Shown here piece after piece: positions 8,564-16,863 of a DNA stretch of 64,000 nt (position 1 is its first letter; the number at the start of each line of letters is the position of its first letter). The notes under the pieces are model-generated. The model did not search any database. It worked only from the letters and a program-made list of their open reading frames with translations, and was not told the DNA's origin. Source of the stretch: Hydrogenophaga sp. (GTDB lineage Bacteria; Pseudomonadota; Gammaproteobacteria; Burkholderiales; Burkholderiaceae_C); the NCBI RefSeq assembly GCF_018780075.1, contig NZ_JADMKB010000101.1, positions 1 to 64,000 of the forward strand, in the 5' to 3' direction. The position numbers and the translations under genes were made by a program.

Positions 8564-9733
8564 TCAGTGTGTCGCAGACCCTGCCTCGCGCAGCAGCAGC
8601 CAGGCCAGACGGCAGCCCAAGCCTACCATTCCGCCCACGATCCAGAACACGCCCGCCACGCCGAGCAGCGTGCCGACCGAGCCGAACAGCATCGGCATCA
8701 CCACGCTCGACCCGTTGATCGCCATGGCCCGCAGGCCCAGCGCCTCGCCATGGCGGTGCCGGGGCGTGATCTGGTGCAGCGTGCTCATGATCATGGGCTG
8801 CACCGACCCCAGCGCCACACCGAGCAGCACCGACAGCCCGCCCATGGCCCAGGCGTTGTGGGCGAATGGGTAGGCCGCGAACAGCAGCGCCGTGCTCGCC
8901 ATCGCCGAGCCGATCACCACCGGCTCGCGCAGGTGCGCGGCCAGCCAGGGCATGACCAGCCGCACGGCGGTGGCGGCCAGCGCGAACGCGCCGAGGATGG
9001 TGCCGATCACCGTGGCGCTCAGATGGCGCTCGTGCCCGATGACCGGTACCAGGAAGGTGTGCACGTCCCAGCACGAGGACAGCAGCCAATTGATCAGCAT
9101 CAGTCGGCGGAACGCCGTGTCGCGCAGCAGGTTCCACGACGAGCCGCTGGTGTTGCGCTCGTCCGGTGCCACCGGCGCCTGCTCCACCACGCGGCGCACC
9201 CAGAACCAGGCCAGCGACGGCAACAGCGCCAGCAGCAGGTAGGCCGCCCGAAAGCCCTCGGCATCGATCAGCACGCCCGCCGCGAGTGGGCCGATGAAGT
9301 TGGAGATCGACGGGCCGATGGCCATCCAGCTGAACACCTGCTTGAGCTCGGTGGCGTTGCTCGCCAGCCGGCCCACGTGGCGCTGCAGCGCGATCATGGC
9401 CAGCCCGGTGGCGCCACCGCAGGTCAGCGCGGTGACGCACAGCACACCAAACACCGGGAAGGCCACGGCCAGCGCCGCGCCTGCGGTGGCCACGCCCACC
9501 GCCAGCAGCATCGGTTTCTTCAGCCCGCGGCGGTCGGCGTAGCGGCCGGCGGGCAAGGCGAGGAACACCTGGGCCAGCGCAAACAGCGCCAGCAGCATGC
9601 CCACCGCAACCGGGCTGTGGCCCTCGCGCAGCGCCATCAGCGGCGCGGCCATGCGAAAGCCGGTCATGCAGGCGTGCAGGCTGACCTGCGCGGCGATCAG
9701 CCGCGCCAGGCCGGCTTTCAGGGAGGCGCTCAA
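8564..9733 (-). CDS. MFS transporter, probable efflux type
   Basis: 389 residues with 12 predicted helices and the MFS loop 2-3 motif GRYADRRGLKKP (about residues 63-74). A second-half counterpart is less clear. Length and topology fit the 12-TM drug/metabolite efflux group (PF07690). It starts within the last 4 nt of rmuC, so the two are probably co-transcribed. No regulator or pathway gene indicates the substrate. Confidence 0.83.
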   Translation of the reverse strand: MSASLKAGLARLIAAQVSLHACMTGFRMAAPLMALREGHSPVAVGMLLALFALAQVFLALPAGRYADRRGLKKPMLLAVGVATAGAALAVAFPVFGVLCVTALTCGGATGLAMIALQRHVGRLASNATELKQVFSWMAIGPSISNFIGPLAAGVLIDAEGFRAAYLLLALLPSLAWFWVRRVVEQAPVAPDERNTSGSSWNLLRDTAFRRLMLINWLLSSCWDVHTFLVPVIGHERHLSATVIGTILGAFALAATAVRLVMPWLAAHLREPVVIGSAMASTALLFAAYPFAHNAWAMGGLSVLLGVALGSVQPMIMSTLHQITPRHRHGEALGLRAMAINGSSVVMPMLFGSVGTLLGVAGVFWIVGGMVGLGCRLAWLLLREAGSATH

Positions 9734-11253
9734 GTGTCTCCGTCGTCGCTGGGGTCCAGCGGCAGCAGCGCGCTGGCCTTGTCCTGCGGCAGCGCCTCCA
9801 CCGTCTTGAGCGCGCGGGTCATGGCGCGGCTGCGCGTCTCGGCGCTGTCGAGGGTGTTGAGCACGGTCTGGGTCTGGCTCTTGACGCGCGCCAGCACATC
9901 GCCGAACTTGCCGAACTCGGTCTTGACCGCGCCCAGCACCTGCCAGACCTCGCTGCTGCGTTTCTCCAGCGCCAGCGTGCGAAAGCCCATCTGCAGCGAA
10001 TTGAGCATGGCCATGAGCGTGGTCGGTCCGGCGAGCGTGACGCGGTATTCGCGCTGCAGCACCTCCATCAGCCCCGGTCGGCGCAGCACCTCGGCGTACA
10101 GGCCTTCGGTGGGCAGGAACAGGATCGCGAAGTCGGTGGTGTGCGGCGGCTCCAGGTACTTGTCGGCCATGCTTTTCGCTTCGAGCCTGATGCGCTGCTC
10201 CAGCCCGCGCGCGGCGATCTCGGCGCCTTCGGCGTCGGCGCGCTGCTGCGCATCGAGCAGGCGCTCGTAGTCTTCGTTCGGAAACTTCGCATCGATGGGC
10301 AGCCAGCAGGGAGCGCCGTCGTCGCCGCGGCCAGGCAGCCTGACCGCGAAGTCCACGGCGTTGCGGCTGCCGGGCCGGGTGGTGACCTGGGAGGCGTACT
10401 GGTCGGGGGCGAACACCTGTTCGAGCAACGCACCGAGCTGGGCCTCGCCGAACATGCCACGCGTCTTCACGTTGCTCAGCAGGTGCTTCAAGTCGCCCAC
10501 GCCCTGCGCCAGCGTCTGCATCTCGCCCAGGCCCTTGTGCACCTGTTCCAGCCGGTCGGCCACCTGCTTGAAGCTCTCGCCCAGGCGCGCCTGCAGCGTG
10601 CTCTGCAGCTTCTCGTCCACGGTCGCGCGCATCTCGTCCAGCTTGGCGGTGTTGCTCTGCTGCAGTTGCGCGAGCTGGTTTTCCAGCGTGGTGCGGATCT
10701 CCGCCAGGCGGCGCGCGTTGCCTTCGCTCATGTCCTGCAGCTGGCGCGTGAGCGTGTCGCTCAGCGTGCCGCGCAATTGCACCAATTGCTGCGCGAAGGC
10801 GTCGATCTGCGCGTTCTGCGTGCGCGTGGCTTCGGCCGCCTGCTGGCCCATGCCCAGGCTGATGGCCTGCAGCTGCTGGGTCAGCGTGTCGCCCAGCGTG
10901 CCGCGCAGCTGCAGCAGCTGCTGGGCAAAGGCGTCCAGCTGCGTGTTCTGCGTGCGCGTGGCTTCGGCGTCCTGCCGCGTCAGCGTCTCCTGGAAGGTGG
11001 CCAGGGTCTGCTGGATTTCCTGCCGGCCGCCGCGCGAGCTGTCGCTGATCTCGCGGCGCAGCTCGCTCTCCACCCGCTCGATGCGTTGCGTGGCCTGCTG
11101 GCCCTGCGCCTGCAGCGTGGCCAGCAGCTGCTGTCGCTGCGCGGCTTCGTCCGCGTTGGCCGGCGGTCGGCGCAGCAACAGCCAGAGCACCAGCAGCGCA
11201 TTGAGCACGCCCAACGCAAGCAGGGTCCAGGTGAGCAGGCCGGTGTCGCTCAT
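9730..11253 (-). CDS. rmuC: RmuC-family DNA recombination protein
   Basis: 507 residues: an N-terminal membrane anchor (residues ~7-28), a long coiled coil (about 35-250), then the RmuC nuclease-like domain (PF02646) with GMFGEAQLGALLEQVFAPDQ, LPIDAKFPNEDYERLLDA and FLPTEGLYAEVLRRPGL. RmuC limits inversion at short repeats in E. coli. The coiled coil contains a near-duplicate of 36 residues (97-132 and 141-176). The ATG at 11253 follows a non-homologous 26-codon in-frame extension that I excluded. An MFS gene overlaps its end. Confidence 0.92.
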   Translation of the reverse strand: MSDTGLLTWTLLALGVLNALLVLWLLLRRPPANADEAAQRQQLLATLQAQGQQATQRIERVESELRREISDSSRGGRQEIQQTLATFQETLTRQDAEATRTQNTQLDAFAQQLLQLRGTLGDTLTQQLQAISLGMGQQAAEATRTQNAQIDAFAQQLVQLRGTLSDTLTRQLQDMSEGNARRLAEIRTTLENQLAQLQQSNTAKLDEMRATVDEKLQSTLQARLGESFKQVADRLEQVHKGLGEMQTLAQGVGDLKHLLSNVKTRGMFGEAQLGALLEQVFAPDQYASQVTTRPGSRNAVDFAVRLPGRGDDGAPCWLPIDAKFPNEDYERLLDAQQRADAEGAEIAARGLEQRIRLEAKSMADKYLEPPHTTDFAILFLPTEGLYAEVLRRPGLMEVLQREYRVTLAGPTTLMAMLNSLQMGFRTLALEKRSSEVWQVLGAVKTEFGKFGDVLARVKSQTQTVLNTLDSAETRSRAMTRALKTVEALPQDKASALLPLDPSDDGDT

Positions 11254-11323
11254 GCGGTGGCGCTGTGTGCCGTCAAGGGGTTCGGAAAAGCGGGGCAAAA
11301 GATCATGGGTCGCATCCTGTGCA

Positions 11324-12748
11324 TCAGGCAAAGAACAGCCAGGTCATGAGGGCAAACAGCGGCACCAGGATGCCGACCGACCAGACCATGTAGCCGAAGA
11401 AACTGGGCATCTTGACACCGCGGTCTTCCGCGATGGCCTTGACCATGAGGTTGGGGGCGTTGCCGATGTAGCTGTTGGCGCCCATGAACACCGCGCCTGC
11501 CGAAATCGCCACCAACGTGGGGGCCAGCGTGGTCATGAGCACCGCCGGGTCGCCGCCGGCGGTGTTGAAGAACACCAGGTAGGTCGGCGCGTTGTCCAGG
11601 AAGGAGCTGAGCAGGCCCGTGGCCCAGAAGTACATGGCCGGGTTCGGCGAGCCGTCGGGGTTGGTCACCGCTCGCACCACGGCGCCAAACGGGCCGTCCA
11701 CGCCGGCCTTGAGCATGGCGATCACCGGGATGATGGTCAGGAAGATGCCGGCAAACAGCTTGGCCACCTCCTGCATCGGCGCCCAGGCAAACTGGTTGTC
11801 GGCGTGCACGCCCGAAGGCGTGAGCTGCAGCGAGGCCACCGTGACCGCGATCAGACCCAGGTCGCGCAGCAGGCCGGGCAGGCCCACGTCGGTGCCGGCG
11901 ATGTGGAACGACACGCTGGACTTCCACAGCCCGCTCATCAGCACCAGGCCCACCACCACCGCCAGCAGCACGAAGTTGACGCCGCCGTCGAAACCGAAGG
12001 TCCGGTCATCGGGTGTCGGGTCTTTCGGCAGGACCTCTTCCTTGCGGTGGTAGTACCACCAGTCGATGCCGTAGAACAGCGCCAGCAGCGCGGCCAGCAG
12101 GAACGCCGTCTCGGGCAGGATGTGGATCAGCGTCCAGGAAAACTCCACGCCTTTCAGGAAACCCAGGAACAGCGGTGGGTCGCCCAGCGGCGTGAGCGAA
12201 CCGCCGGCGTTGGAGACGATGAAGATGAAGAACACCACCACGTGCACCACGTGCTTGCGGTGGTCGTTGGCGCGGATCAGCGGACGGATCAGCAGCATCG
12301 ACGCGCCGGTGGTGCCCATGAAGCTGGCCAGCACCGCGCCCACGGCCAGGATCGCCGTGTTCAGCCCCGGGCCGCCGTGCAGGTTGCCGCGGATGAAGAT
12401 GCCGCCGGCCACGGTGTAGAGCGCGGTGAGCAGGATGATGAACGGGATGTACTCGGCCAGCATCGCGTGCGCGATGCCCGCGCCCGCGGCCGCCGGGCCA
12501 AACACCACAGCAAACGGCAGCAGGAACGCCAGCGCCCAGGCCGCCGACACCTTGCCGAAGTGGTGGTGCCAGAAGAGGGGCGCCACCAGCGGCACCAGCG
12601 CGATCGACAGCAGGATGCCGGCAAACGGCACGCCCCAGAGCACGGACAGCTGACTGCCGTCCATGTCGGCGGCCTGGGCCAGCACGGGCAGCAGGCCGGC
12701 GGCCAGGGTGACCAGGCGCGCCACAGCGCGCGGGGAAAGGGTGTTCAT
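11324..12748 (-). CDS. NhaD-like sodium:proton antiporter
   Basis: 474 residues, about 12 helices, with a cleavable-looking N-terminal segment ending AQA. Motifs such as GTTGASMLLIRPLIRAN, FIFIVSNAGGSLTPLGDPPL and FLDNAPTYLVFFN belong to the ArsB/NhaD ion-transporter superfamily members usually annotated as sodium:proton antiporters. The two half-sites (SNAGGSLTPLGDPPLF and MGANSYIGNAPNLM) resemble the pseudo-symmetric substrate loops of this fold. It lies upstream of rmuC with a 70-nt gap. Citrate or another anion as substrate is an alternative. Confidence 0.85.
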   Translation of the reverse strand: MNTLSPRAVARLVTLAAGLLPVLAQAADMDGSQLSVLWGVPFAGILLSIALVPLVAPLFWHHHFGKVSAAWALAFLLPFAVVFGPAAAGAGIAHAMLAEYIPFIILLTALYTVAGGIFIRGNLHGGPGLNTAILAVGAVLASFMGTTGASMLLIRPLIRANDHRKHVVHVVVFFIFIVSNAGGSLTPLGDPPLFLGFLKGVEFSWTLIHILPETAFLLAALLALFYGIDWWYYHRKEEVLPKDPTPDDRTFGFDGGVNFVLLAVVVGLVLMSGLWKSSVSFHIAGTDVGLPGLLRDLGLIAVTVASLQLTPSGVHADNQFAWAPMQEVAKLFAGIFLTIIPVIAMLKAGVDGPFGAVVRAVTNPDGSPNPAMYFWATGLLSSFLDNAPTYLVFFNTAGGDPAVLMTTLAPTLVAISAGAVFMGANSYIGNAPNLMVKAIAEDRGVKMPSFFGYMVWSVGILVPLFALMTWLFFA

Positions 12749-12973
12749 CGTGGTGTCTCCAGCGGGCGGCTCGGCGGGTCGCCTGGTTCATGGGGGCGCC
12801 CGGGCTGGCCTGCGGGGACAGACACCGGATCGCGCAACAAAGCCCCTGATTATTCCAGCAGAGCGCTGAAGAACCGCTGACGACCACCACGACCCACACC
12901 CGCCGATAGAATGGCCCGCACCTTCCTGCGACCCCGGCCGCAGCGTCCCCTACCCAGCCATCAGGAGCCTTCC

Positions 12974-13444
12974 ATGAGCGTTTACGACAAGCTGTCCCAA
13001 CTGGGCATCGCCCTGCCCCCCGTGGCCATTCCCGCCGCCGCCTACGTGCCCTTCGTGCAGACCGGCAACCTGATTTTCATCAGCGGCCACATCGCCAAGA
13101 AGGACGGCAAGCCCTGGGTCGGCCAGCTCGGGCTGACCATGACCACCGAAGAAGGCAAGGCCGCCGCCCGCGCCATCGCCATCGACCTCATGGGCACCCT
13201 CGCCGCCGCCTGCCTGGCCGGTGGCAAGACGCTCGACGACGTGAAGCGCATCGTCAAGGTCATGAGCCTGGTCAACAGCACCGGCAGCTTCACCGAGCAG
13301 CACCTCGTCACCAACGGCTGCAGCGAACTGATCGGTGAAGTGTTTGGCCCCCAGGCCGGCGCACACGCCCGCAGCGCCTTCGGCGTCGCGCAGATCCCGA
13401 TGGGGGCTTGTGTCGAAATCGAGCTGATCGCCGAACTGGGGTAA
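12974..13444 (+). CDS. RidA/YjgF-family protein
   Basis: 156 residues, RidA superfamily (PF01042, YjgF/UK114). The ATG at 12974 has a good Shine-Dalgarno AGGAG at 12963-12967; the longer open frame from 12911 adds an Arg/Pro-rich stretch typical of non-coding DNA. The family includes enamine/imine deaminases, but this branch of ~150 residues with NGCSELIGEVFG and HARSAFGVAQIPMGACVEIE often lacks demonstrated deaminase activity. The conserved late Arg (HARSA) is present. A -10-like TAGAAT lies at 12907-12912. It starts a four-gene plus-strand run ending at 15000. Confidence 0.88.
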   Translation: MSVYDKLSQLGIALPPVAIPAAAYVPFVQTGNLIFISGHIAKKDGKPWVGQLGLTMTTEEGKAAARAIAIDLMGTLAAACLAGGKTLDDVKRIVKVMSLVNSTGSFTEQHLVTNGCSELIGEVFGPQAGAHARSAFGVAQIPMGACVEIELIAELG

Positions 13445-13477
13445 ACCGCCCGGCCACTTCAGCGAAGGCGTGACCAC

Positions 13478-14062
13478 ATGCCCATGCAGCCCGTTCCGCT
13501 CGACAAGGCCAGCCGACTGCTCAACCACGGCCCCACCGTGCTGGTGGGCAGTGCGCACGGTGGCCGCGTGAACGTCATGGCCGCCGCATGGGCCATGCCA
13601 CTGGACTTCGTGCCGCCCAAGGTGGCGGTCGTCATCGACCAAACCACGCTCACCCGCGCGCTGGTGGACGCCTCGGGCGTGCTCAGCGTCTGCGTGCCCT
13701 GTGTGGCGCAGGCCGACCTCACCCGCGCCGTGGGTGGAGAGAGCGGCAAAGACCACCCCGACAAATTGCAGCGCTGCGGCGTGTCGTTCGAACCGGGGCC
13801 ATTGACCGGCTGCCCGTTGGTCCATGGCGCCATCGCCTGGATGGAGTGCCGCGTCCTGCCCGCCACCTCGCACGTGGCGGGGCCACATGACCTGATCCTG
13901 GCCGAAGTGCTCTGCGCCTGGGCGGACGACCGGGTGTTTTCGAACGGGCGCTGGCATTTCGAGAAGGGCCCTGACGGGTTGCGCAGCCTGCACCATGTGG
14001 CGGGCGGTTTCTTCTACGCCACGGGTGCCCCCGTCGCCCTCCTCAGCGACGAACCGGCATGA
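13478..14062 (+). CDS. Flavin reductase-like (flavoredoxin-type) protein
   Basis: 194 residues of the FMN-binding split-barrel flavin reductase-like family (PF01613). The N-terminal VLVGSAHGGRVNVMAAAWAM and PPKVAVVIDQTTLTRALVDAS are the usual FMN-phosphate-binding strands. Such proteins reduce or carry FMN for a partner enzyme; no obvious monooxygenase partner is nearby. The stop overlaps the next start by 4 nt (ATGA), so it is coupled to the SRPBCC protein. Confidence 0.82.
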   Translation: MPMQPVPLDKASRLLNHGPTVLVGSAHGGRVNVMAAAWAMPLDFVPPKVAVVIDQTTLTRALVDASGVLSVCVPCVAQADLTRAVGGESGKDHPDKLQRCGVSFEPGPLTGCPLVHGAIAWMECRVLPATSHVAGPHDLILAEVLCAWADDRVFSNGRWHFEKGPDGLRSLHHVAGGFFYATGAPVALLSDEPA

Positions 14063-14508
14063 GCACGGACATCGAACACCGCACCACGGTGGCCACCCCG
14101 CCCGCCCCCCTCTTTCACCTCTACGCCGACATGGCGAACTGGCACCGCTGGGACCCGGACACCCGGGCCGCGACGCTGAACGGACCCTTTGCCGCCGGTT
14201 CACGCGGCACGCTGACGCCCCGCAAGGGAAACACCGTCCCCATGGTGGTGACCTTCGCCGATCCGGATCGGGGGTTCACCGTCGAGTCGCGGATTCCCCT
14301 GCTGCTGCTGCTGCGCATGGTGTTCGAACACGAGCTGATCGCGCGCGGGCCCTCGCAGACCGAGGTGGTGCACCGGGTCACGCTCACAGGGCCGCTGTCC
14401 TGGCTGATCGGTCCGGCGTTGAAACGCCAGCTGGACGCCGGTCTGCCGGTGACGCTGGCGCGGCTCAAGCGGATGGCGGAAACGGGATCGCCCGACGCAC
14501 CCGTCTGA
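14059..14508 (+). CDS. SRPBCC-family (polyketide cyclase/START-like) protein
   Basis: 149 residues with the SRPBCC fold pattern: LFHLYADMANWHRWDPDTRAATLNGPFAAG at the start and a C-terminal helix (WLIGPALKRQLDAGLPVTLARLKRM). Members bind hydrophobic ligands in a helix-grip cavity; some are cyclases, others simple binders. It is translationally coupled to the flavin-reductase-like gene upstream. No catalytic residue can be assigned, so the function is open. Confidence 0.8.
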   Translation: MSTDIEHRTTVATPPAPLFHLYADMANWHRWDPDTRAATLNGPFAAGSRGTLTPRKGNTVPMVVTFADPDRGFTVESRIPLLLLLRMVFEHELIARGPSQTEVVHRVTLTGPLSWLIGPALKRQLDAGLPVTLARLKRMAETGSPDAPV

Positions 14509-14529
14509 CCCACTGTTGTGTGCCGTCCC

Positions 14530-15000
14530 ATGACCCTCTCGATCCGCCCCATGCAAACCGCCGACCTGCCCGCCGTTGGCGGGCTGTTCGACCAGTACCG
14601 CCAGTTCTACGAACACGCGCCGGACCTACCCCTCGCGCAACGCTTCATGGCGGAGCGCTTCGAGCGCGGCGAATCGGTGGTGCTGGTGGCGCAGGCGTCG
14701 GGCGGCGAACTGGTGGGTTTTTGCCAGATGTACCCGTCGTTCTGCTCGGTGGAGGCCGCGCCGATCTACACCCTGTACGACCTGTTCGTGTCGCCGCCAG
14801 CGCGTGAAGGGGGTGCCGGGCGGCAGCTGTTGCTGGCGGCCGGGGCACGGGCCGCCACCGACGGCATGGTGCGCATGGACCTGACGACGGCCCGCACCAA
14901 TGTGAAGGCGCAGTCGCTCTATGCGTCGCTCGGCTGGGTGCGGGACGATGTGTTTCTGGCCTACCACCGGCGCGTGGGCGCGCCATCCGCACCGGGATGA
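14530..15000 (+). CDS. GNAT-family N-acetyltransferase
   Basis: 156 residues, GNAT fold (PF00583). The acetyl-CoA pyrophosphate loop is REGGAGRQLL at about residues 96-105, and the C-terminal ARTNVKAQSLYASLGWVRDDVFLAYHR is motif B. I chose the ATG at 14530; a GTG four codons upstream is also possible. It is the last gene of the plus-strand run and is followed 10 nt later by a strong hairpin. The substrate is unknown. Confidence 0.87.
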   Translation: MTLSIRPMQTADLPAVGGLFDQYRQFYEHAPDLPLAQRFMAERFERGESVVLVAQASGGELVGFCQMYPSFCSVEAAPIYTLYDLFVSPPAREGGAGRQLLLAAGARAATDGMVRMDLTTARTNVKAQSLYASLGWVRDDVFLAYHRRVGAPSAPG

Positions 15001-15010
15001 CCCCTCCGCA

Positions 15011-15044
15011 AAACAAAGAGACTCCCGAAGGAGCCTCTTTGTTT
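15011..15044. terminator. Bidirectional hairpin between the GNAT gene and the phasin
   Basis: Stem AAACAAAGAG-A-CTCC (15011-15025) pairs with GGAG-C-CTCTTTGTTT (15030-15044) with one A/C mismatch and a CGAA tetraloop. The A/T-rich base of the stem gives U-tracts in both directions, so it can end the GNAT transcript (+) and the phasin transcript (-). Confidence 0.85.
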
Positions 15045-15094
15045 GGGGCGTTCACGGCCCCGAAAGGCCACTCACACCCGACGACCTCGATCGA

Positions 15095-15637
15095 TCAGAC
15101 CTTGGTGGCCTTCTTGACCAGATCGGTGGTCTGCTTCGAAGCGGCGGTGAAGTTGGCCTGGGCGGTGGCCGAGGCTTTCTTGATCGTGGCCTGGGCGGTT
15201 TCCACGGCCTTCTGGCCCTGGGTCAGCGCGCTCTGGAAAGCGGCCACAGCGGCTTCAGAACCGGCGGGTGCGTTCTTGACCAGCTGGTCCACGGAAACGC
15301 CGATCGCCTTCTGTGCGTCGGCCATGCCGGCTTCGAGCTGCTTGACGAAATCGGCGCTGCCTTCGGTGGCGATGCTCTGCACGTGCTGGAAGTAGGCAGC
15401 CGATTTTTCAGCCAGGGGCTGGAAGAAGCTGGTCTGCAGGGTCATGAATTCCTGGGGGGTCTTCACCGACAGCACGGCCTGGGCATAGCTGAAGGACTCG
15501 CCCAGAGCGGCCTTGGAGGCAGCCATGTTGAGATCGACCAGCTTTTCCACGCCCACGTAGGCCTTCTTGGCGGAGCCTTCGAGGGCTTCCAGGTTGGCTT
15601 TGTTGGCGGCGATGATTTGTTCAGCGGGGTTGTTCAT
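15095..15637 (-). CDS. Phasin (polyhydroxyalkanoate granule-associated protein)
   Basis: 180 residues, phasin_2 type (PF09361): amphipathic, Ala/Lys-rich helical protein with [38 protein letters not shown] and a Lys-rich end. Phasins coat PHA granules and control their size and number. The ATG at 15637 has the Shine-Dalgarno AAGGA; an upstream in-frame extension of 16 codons was rejected. Two palindromes matching the CTGC-N3-GCAG type of PhaR operator lie upstream, suggesting PHA-dependent repression. No PHA synthase gene is in this window. Confidence 0.92.
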   Translation of the reverse strand: MNNPAEQIIAANKANLEALEGSAKKAYVGVEKLVDLNMAASKAALGESFSYAQAVLSVKTPQEFMTLQTSFFQPLAEKSAAYFQHVQSIATEGSADFVKQLEAGMADAQKAIGVSVDQLVKNAPAGSEAAVAAFQSALTQGQKAVETAQATIKKASATAQANFTAASKQTTDLVKKATKV

Positions 15638-15703
15638 TTCAGTTTCCTTGAAGAGGGTTGACACACAGGGGCCGCCGGTGAACATGGTTCGGTTTCCCGA
15701 TTT

Positions 15704-15720
15704 ATGTTGCAGTGCAGCAT
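15704..15720. promoter_or_regulatory. PhaR-like operator, imperfect copy
   Basis: Read on the minus strand it is ATGCTGCACTGCAACAT, a 17-bp palindrome with one mismatched pair, matching TGCTGC-N3-GCA(G/A)CA. It sits about 67-83 bp upstream of the phasin start. The motif resembles the CTGC-N3/4-GCAG recognition sequence described for PhaR; regulation is inferred. Confidence 0.6.
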
Positions 15721-15762
15721 GGACGTGATTCTACGGGTAATCCCGAGGATGGCAAGTGTTTT

Positions 15763-15777
15763 TGCTGCACCGCAGCA
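15763..15777. promoter_or_regulatory. PhaR-like operator, perfect copy
   Basis: TGCTGC-ACC-GCAGCA is a perfect 6-bp inverted repeat with a 3-bp spacer, about 126-140 bp upstream of the phasin start. It lies in the gap between the SMR gene end and the phasin promoter. Centre-to-centre distance to the other copy is 58 bp. Confidence 0.6.
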
Positions 15778-15834
15778 TTTTTAGAGGCACACACCCAACC
15801 CGGCCGCTTCCCCCACGCGCCGCCAGGTCGTGGC

Positions 15835-16170
15835 TCAATGCCCGGCGGCCTTGGAGAACAGGTTGATCACCATGACACCGGCCATGATCAGGGCGATGCC
15901 GATGAGCGCGGGCGCATCGAGCCGCTGCCCGAAAGCGAACCAGCCGATGAACGAGATCAGGACGATGCCCACACCCGACCAGATGGCGTAGGCGATGCCG
16001 GTGGGGATGGTGGCCAGGGTCAGTGACAGGAAGTAGAAGGCGACGCCGTAGCCCGAGACGGTCGCCACACTGGGCCAGAAGCGCGTGAACCCGGCGGACG
16101 TTTTGAGGAAGCTGGTGGCGATGACTTCGGCCATGATGGCCACGCCGAGGTGAAGGTAGGCGATGTTCAT
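15835..16170 (-). CDS. SMR-family small multidrug resistance transporter
   Basis: 111 residues, four helices (PF00893). The essential membrane-embedded glutamate is in the first helix (AEVIATSFLKTSAGFTRFWP), and helix 3 has the signature AYAIWSGVGIVLISFIGW. It works as an antiparallel or parallel dimer exchanging protons for cationic compounds. The pattern is closer to EmrE/QacE than to guanidinium exporters of the SugE/Gdx type, but the distinction is not certain. Confidence 0.9.
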   Translation of the reverse strand: MNIAYLHLGVAIMAEVIATSFLKTSAGFTRFWPSVATVSGYGVAFYFLSLTLATIPTGIAYAIWSGVGIVLISFIGWFAFGQRLDAPALIGIALIMAGVMVINLFSKAAGH

Positions 16171-16389
16171 GGGGCAAACTCTACCCACCCGACCGGACTG
16201 GGCCAAGCGGCAGCGGAGATGGCCTGCGTTCCGCGCAAGGCCTTTGGTTGACGGCGTGTCGACCCTGTGCACAAAGTTCGCTGCCGCGGGGCAGGCCGCC
16301 TTGGCACTGTGCTGTCGCCGATGCCGCCGCCTGCCCGCGTCGGGGATCGTTGTTGTCGAAACACCTGACCAAGCCCCGAAGGAGGCGCC

Positions 16390-16818
16390 ATGACCACCCA
16401 ACCCACCCGCATCACCATCGAAGCCCGCCCGCAATGCAGCGTCGCCCGGGCCTGGGCCGCGTACACGGACCCCGGGTCGATCACCCAATGGAACTTCGCC
16501 GCGCCGGAATGGCACTGCCCGCGCGCGGAAAACGACCTGCGTGTCGGCGGCGTGCTGCGCACGCGCATGGAGGCGCGCGACGGCTCGATGGGTTTCGACT
16601 TCGAGGGCACGTACACCGAGGTGGTGCCGCTGCAGCGCCTCGTCTATGCGCTGGGCCCAGACCGCGAGGTGGTGGCGACCTTCCGCGACACGGGGGACGG
16701 GCACACCGAGGTGACCGTGAGCTTCACGCCGGAAAACACCCACCCGGTGGAGTTCCAGAAAGCCGGCTGGCAGGCCATCCTGAACAACTACCAGGCGCAC
16801 GCCGAGAGCACGGCTTGA
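16390..16818 (+). CDS. SRPBCC/AHSA1-domain protein
   Basis: 142 residues of the AHSA1 (activator of Hsp90 ATPase C-terminal-like) SRPBCC family. The start has VARAWAAYTDPGSITQWNFA, followed by VGGVLRTRMEARDGSMGFDFEGTYTEV and the C-terminal PVEFQKAGWQAILNNYQAHAES helix. Bacterial members are ligand-binding proteins of unclear role. A strong GGAGG lies 4 nt before the ATG. It is monocistronic and convergent with the DSD1-like gene. Confidence 0.84.
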   Translation: MTTQPTRITIEARPQCSVARAWAAYTDPGSITQWNFAAPEWHCPRAENDLRVGGVLRTRMEARDGSMGFDFEGTYTEVVPLQRLVYALGPDREVVATFRDTGDGHTEVTVSFTPENTHPVEFQKAGWQAILNNYQAHAESTA

Positions 16819-16863
16819 ACCGCTGCGTCGGCCAGGGACAGGGCCCGAACCCGAACGACAGCG

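Noticed and set aside
5762-10270. 1502-residue plus-strand open frame
   Set aside because: Antisense shadow of mnhA, the MFS gene and rmuC; His/Arg/Gln/Ala composition typical of high-GC reverse frames and no family motif.
10295-12880. 861-residue plus-strand open frame
   Set aside because: Antisense to rmuC and the NhaD-like antiporter; low-complexity Ser/Arg then His/Gln/Arg.
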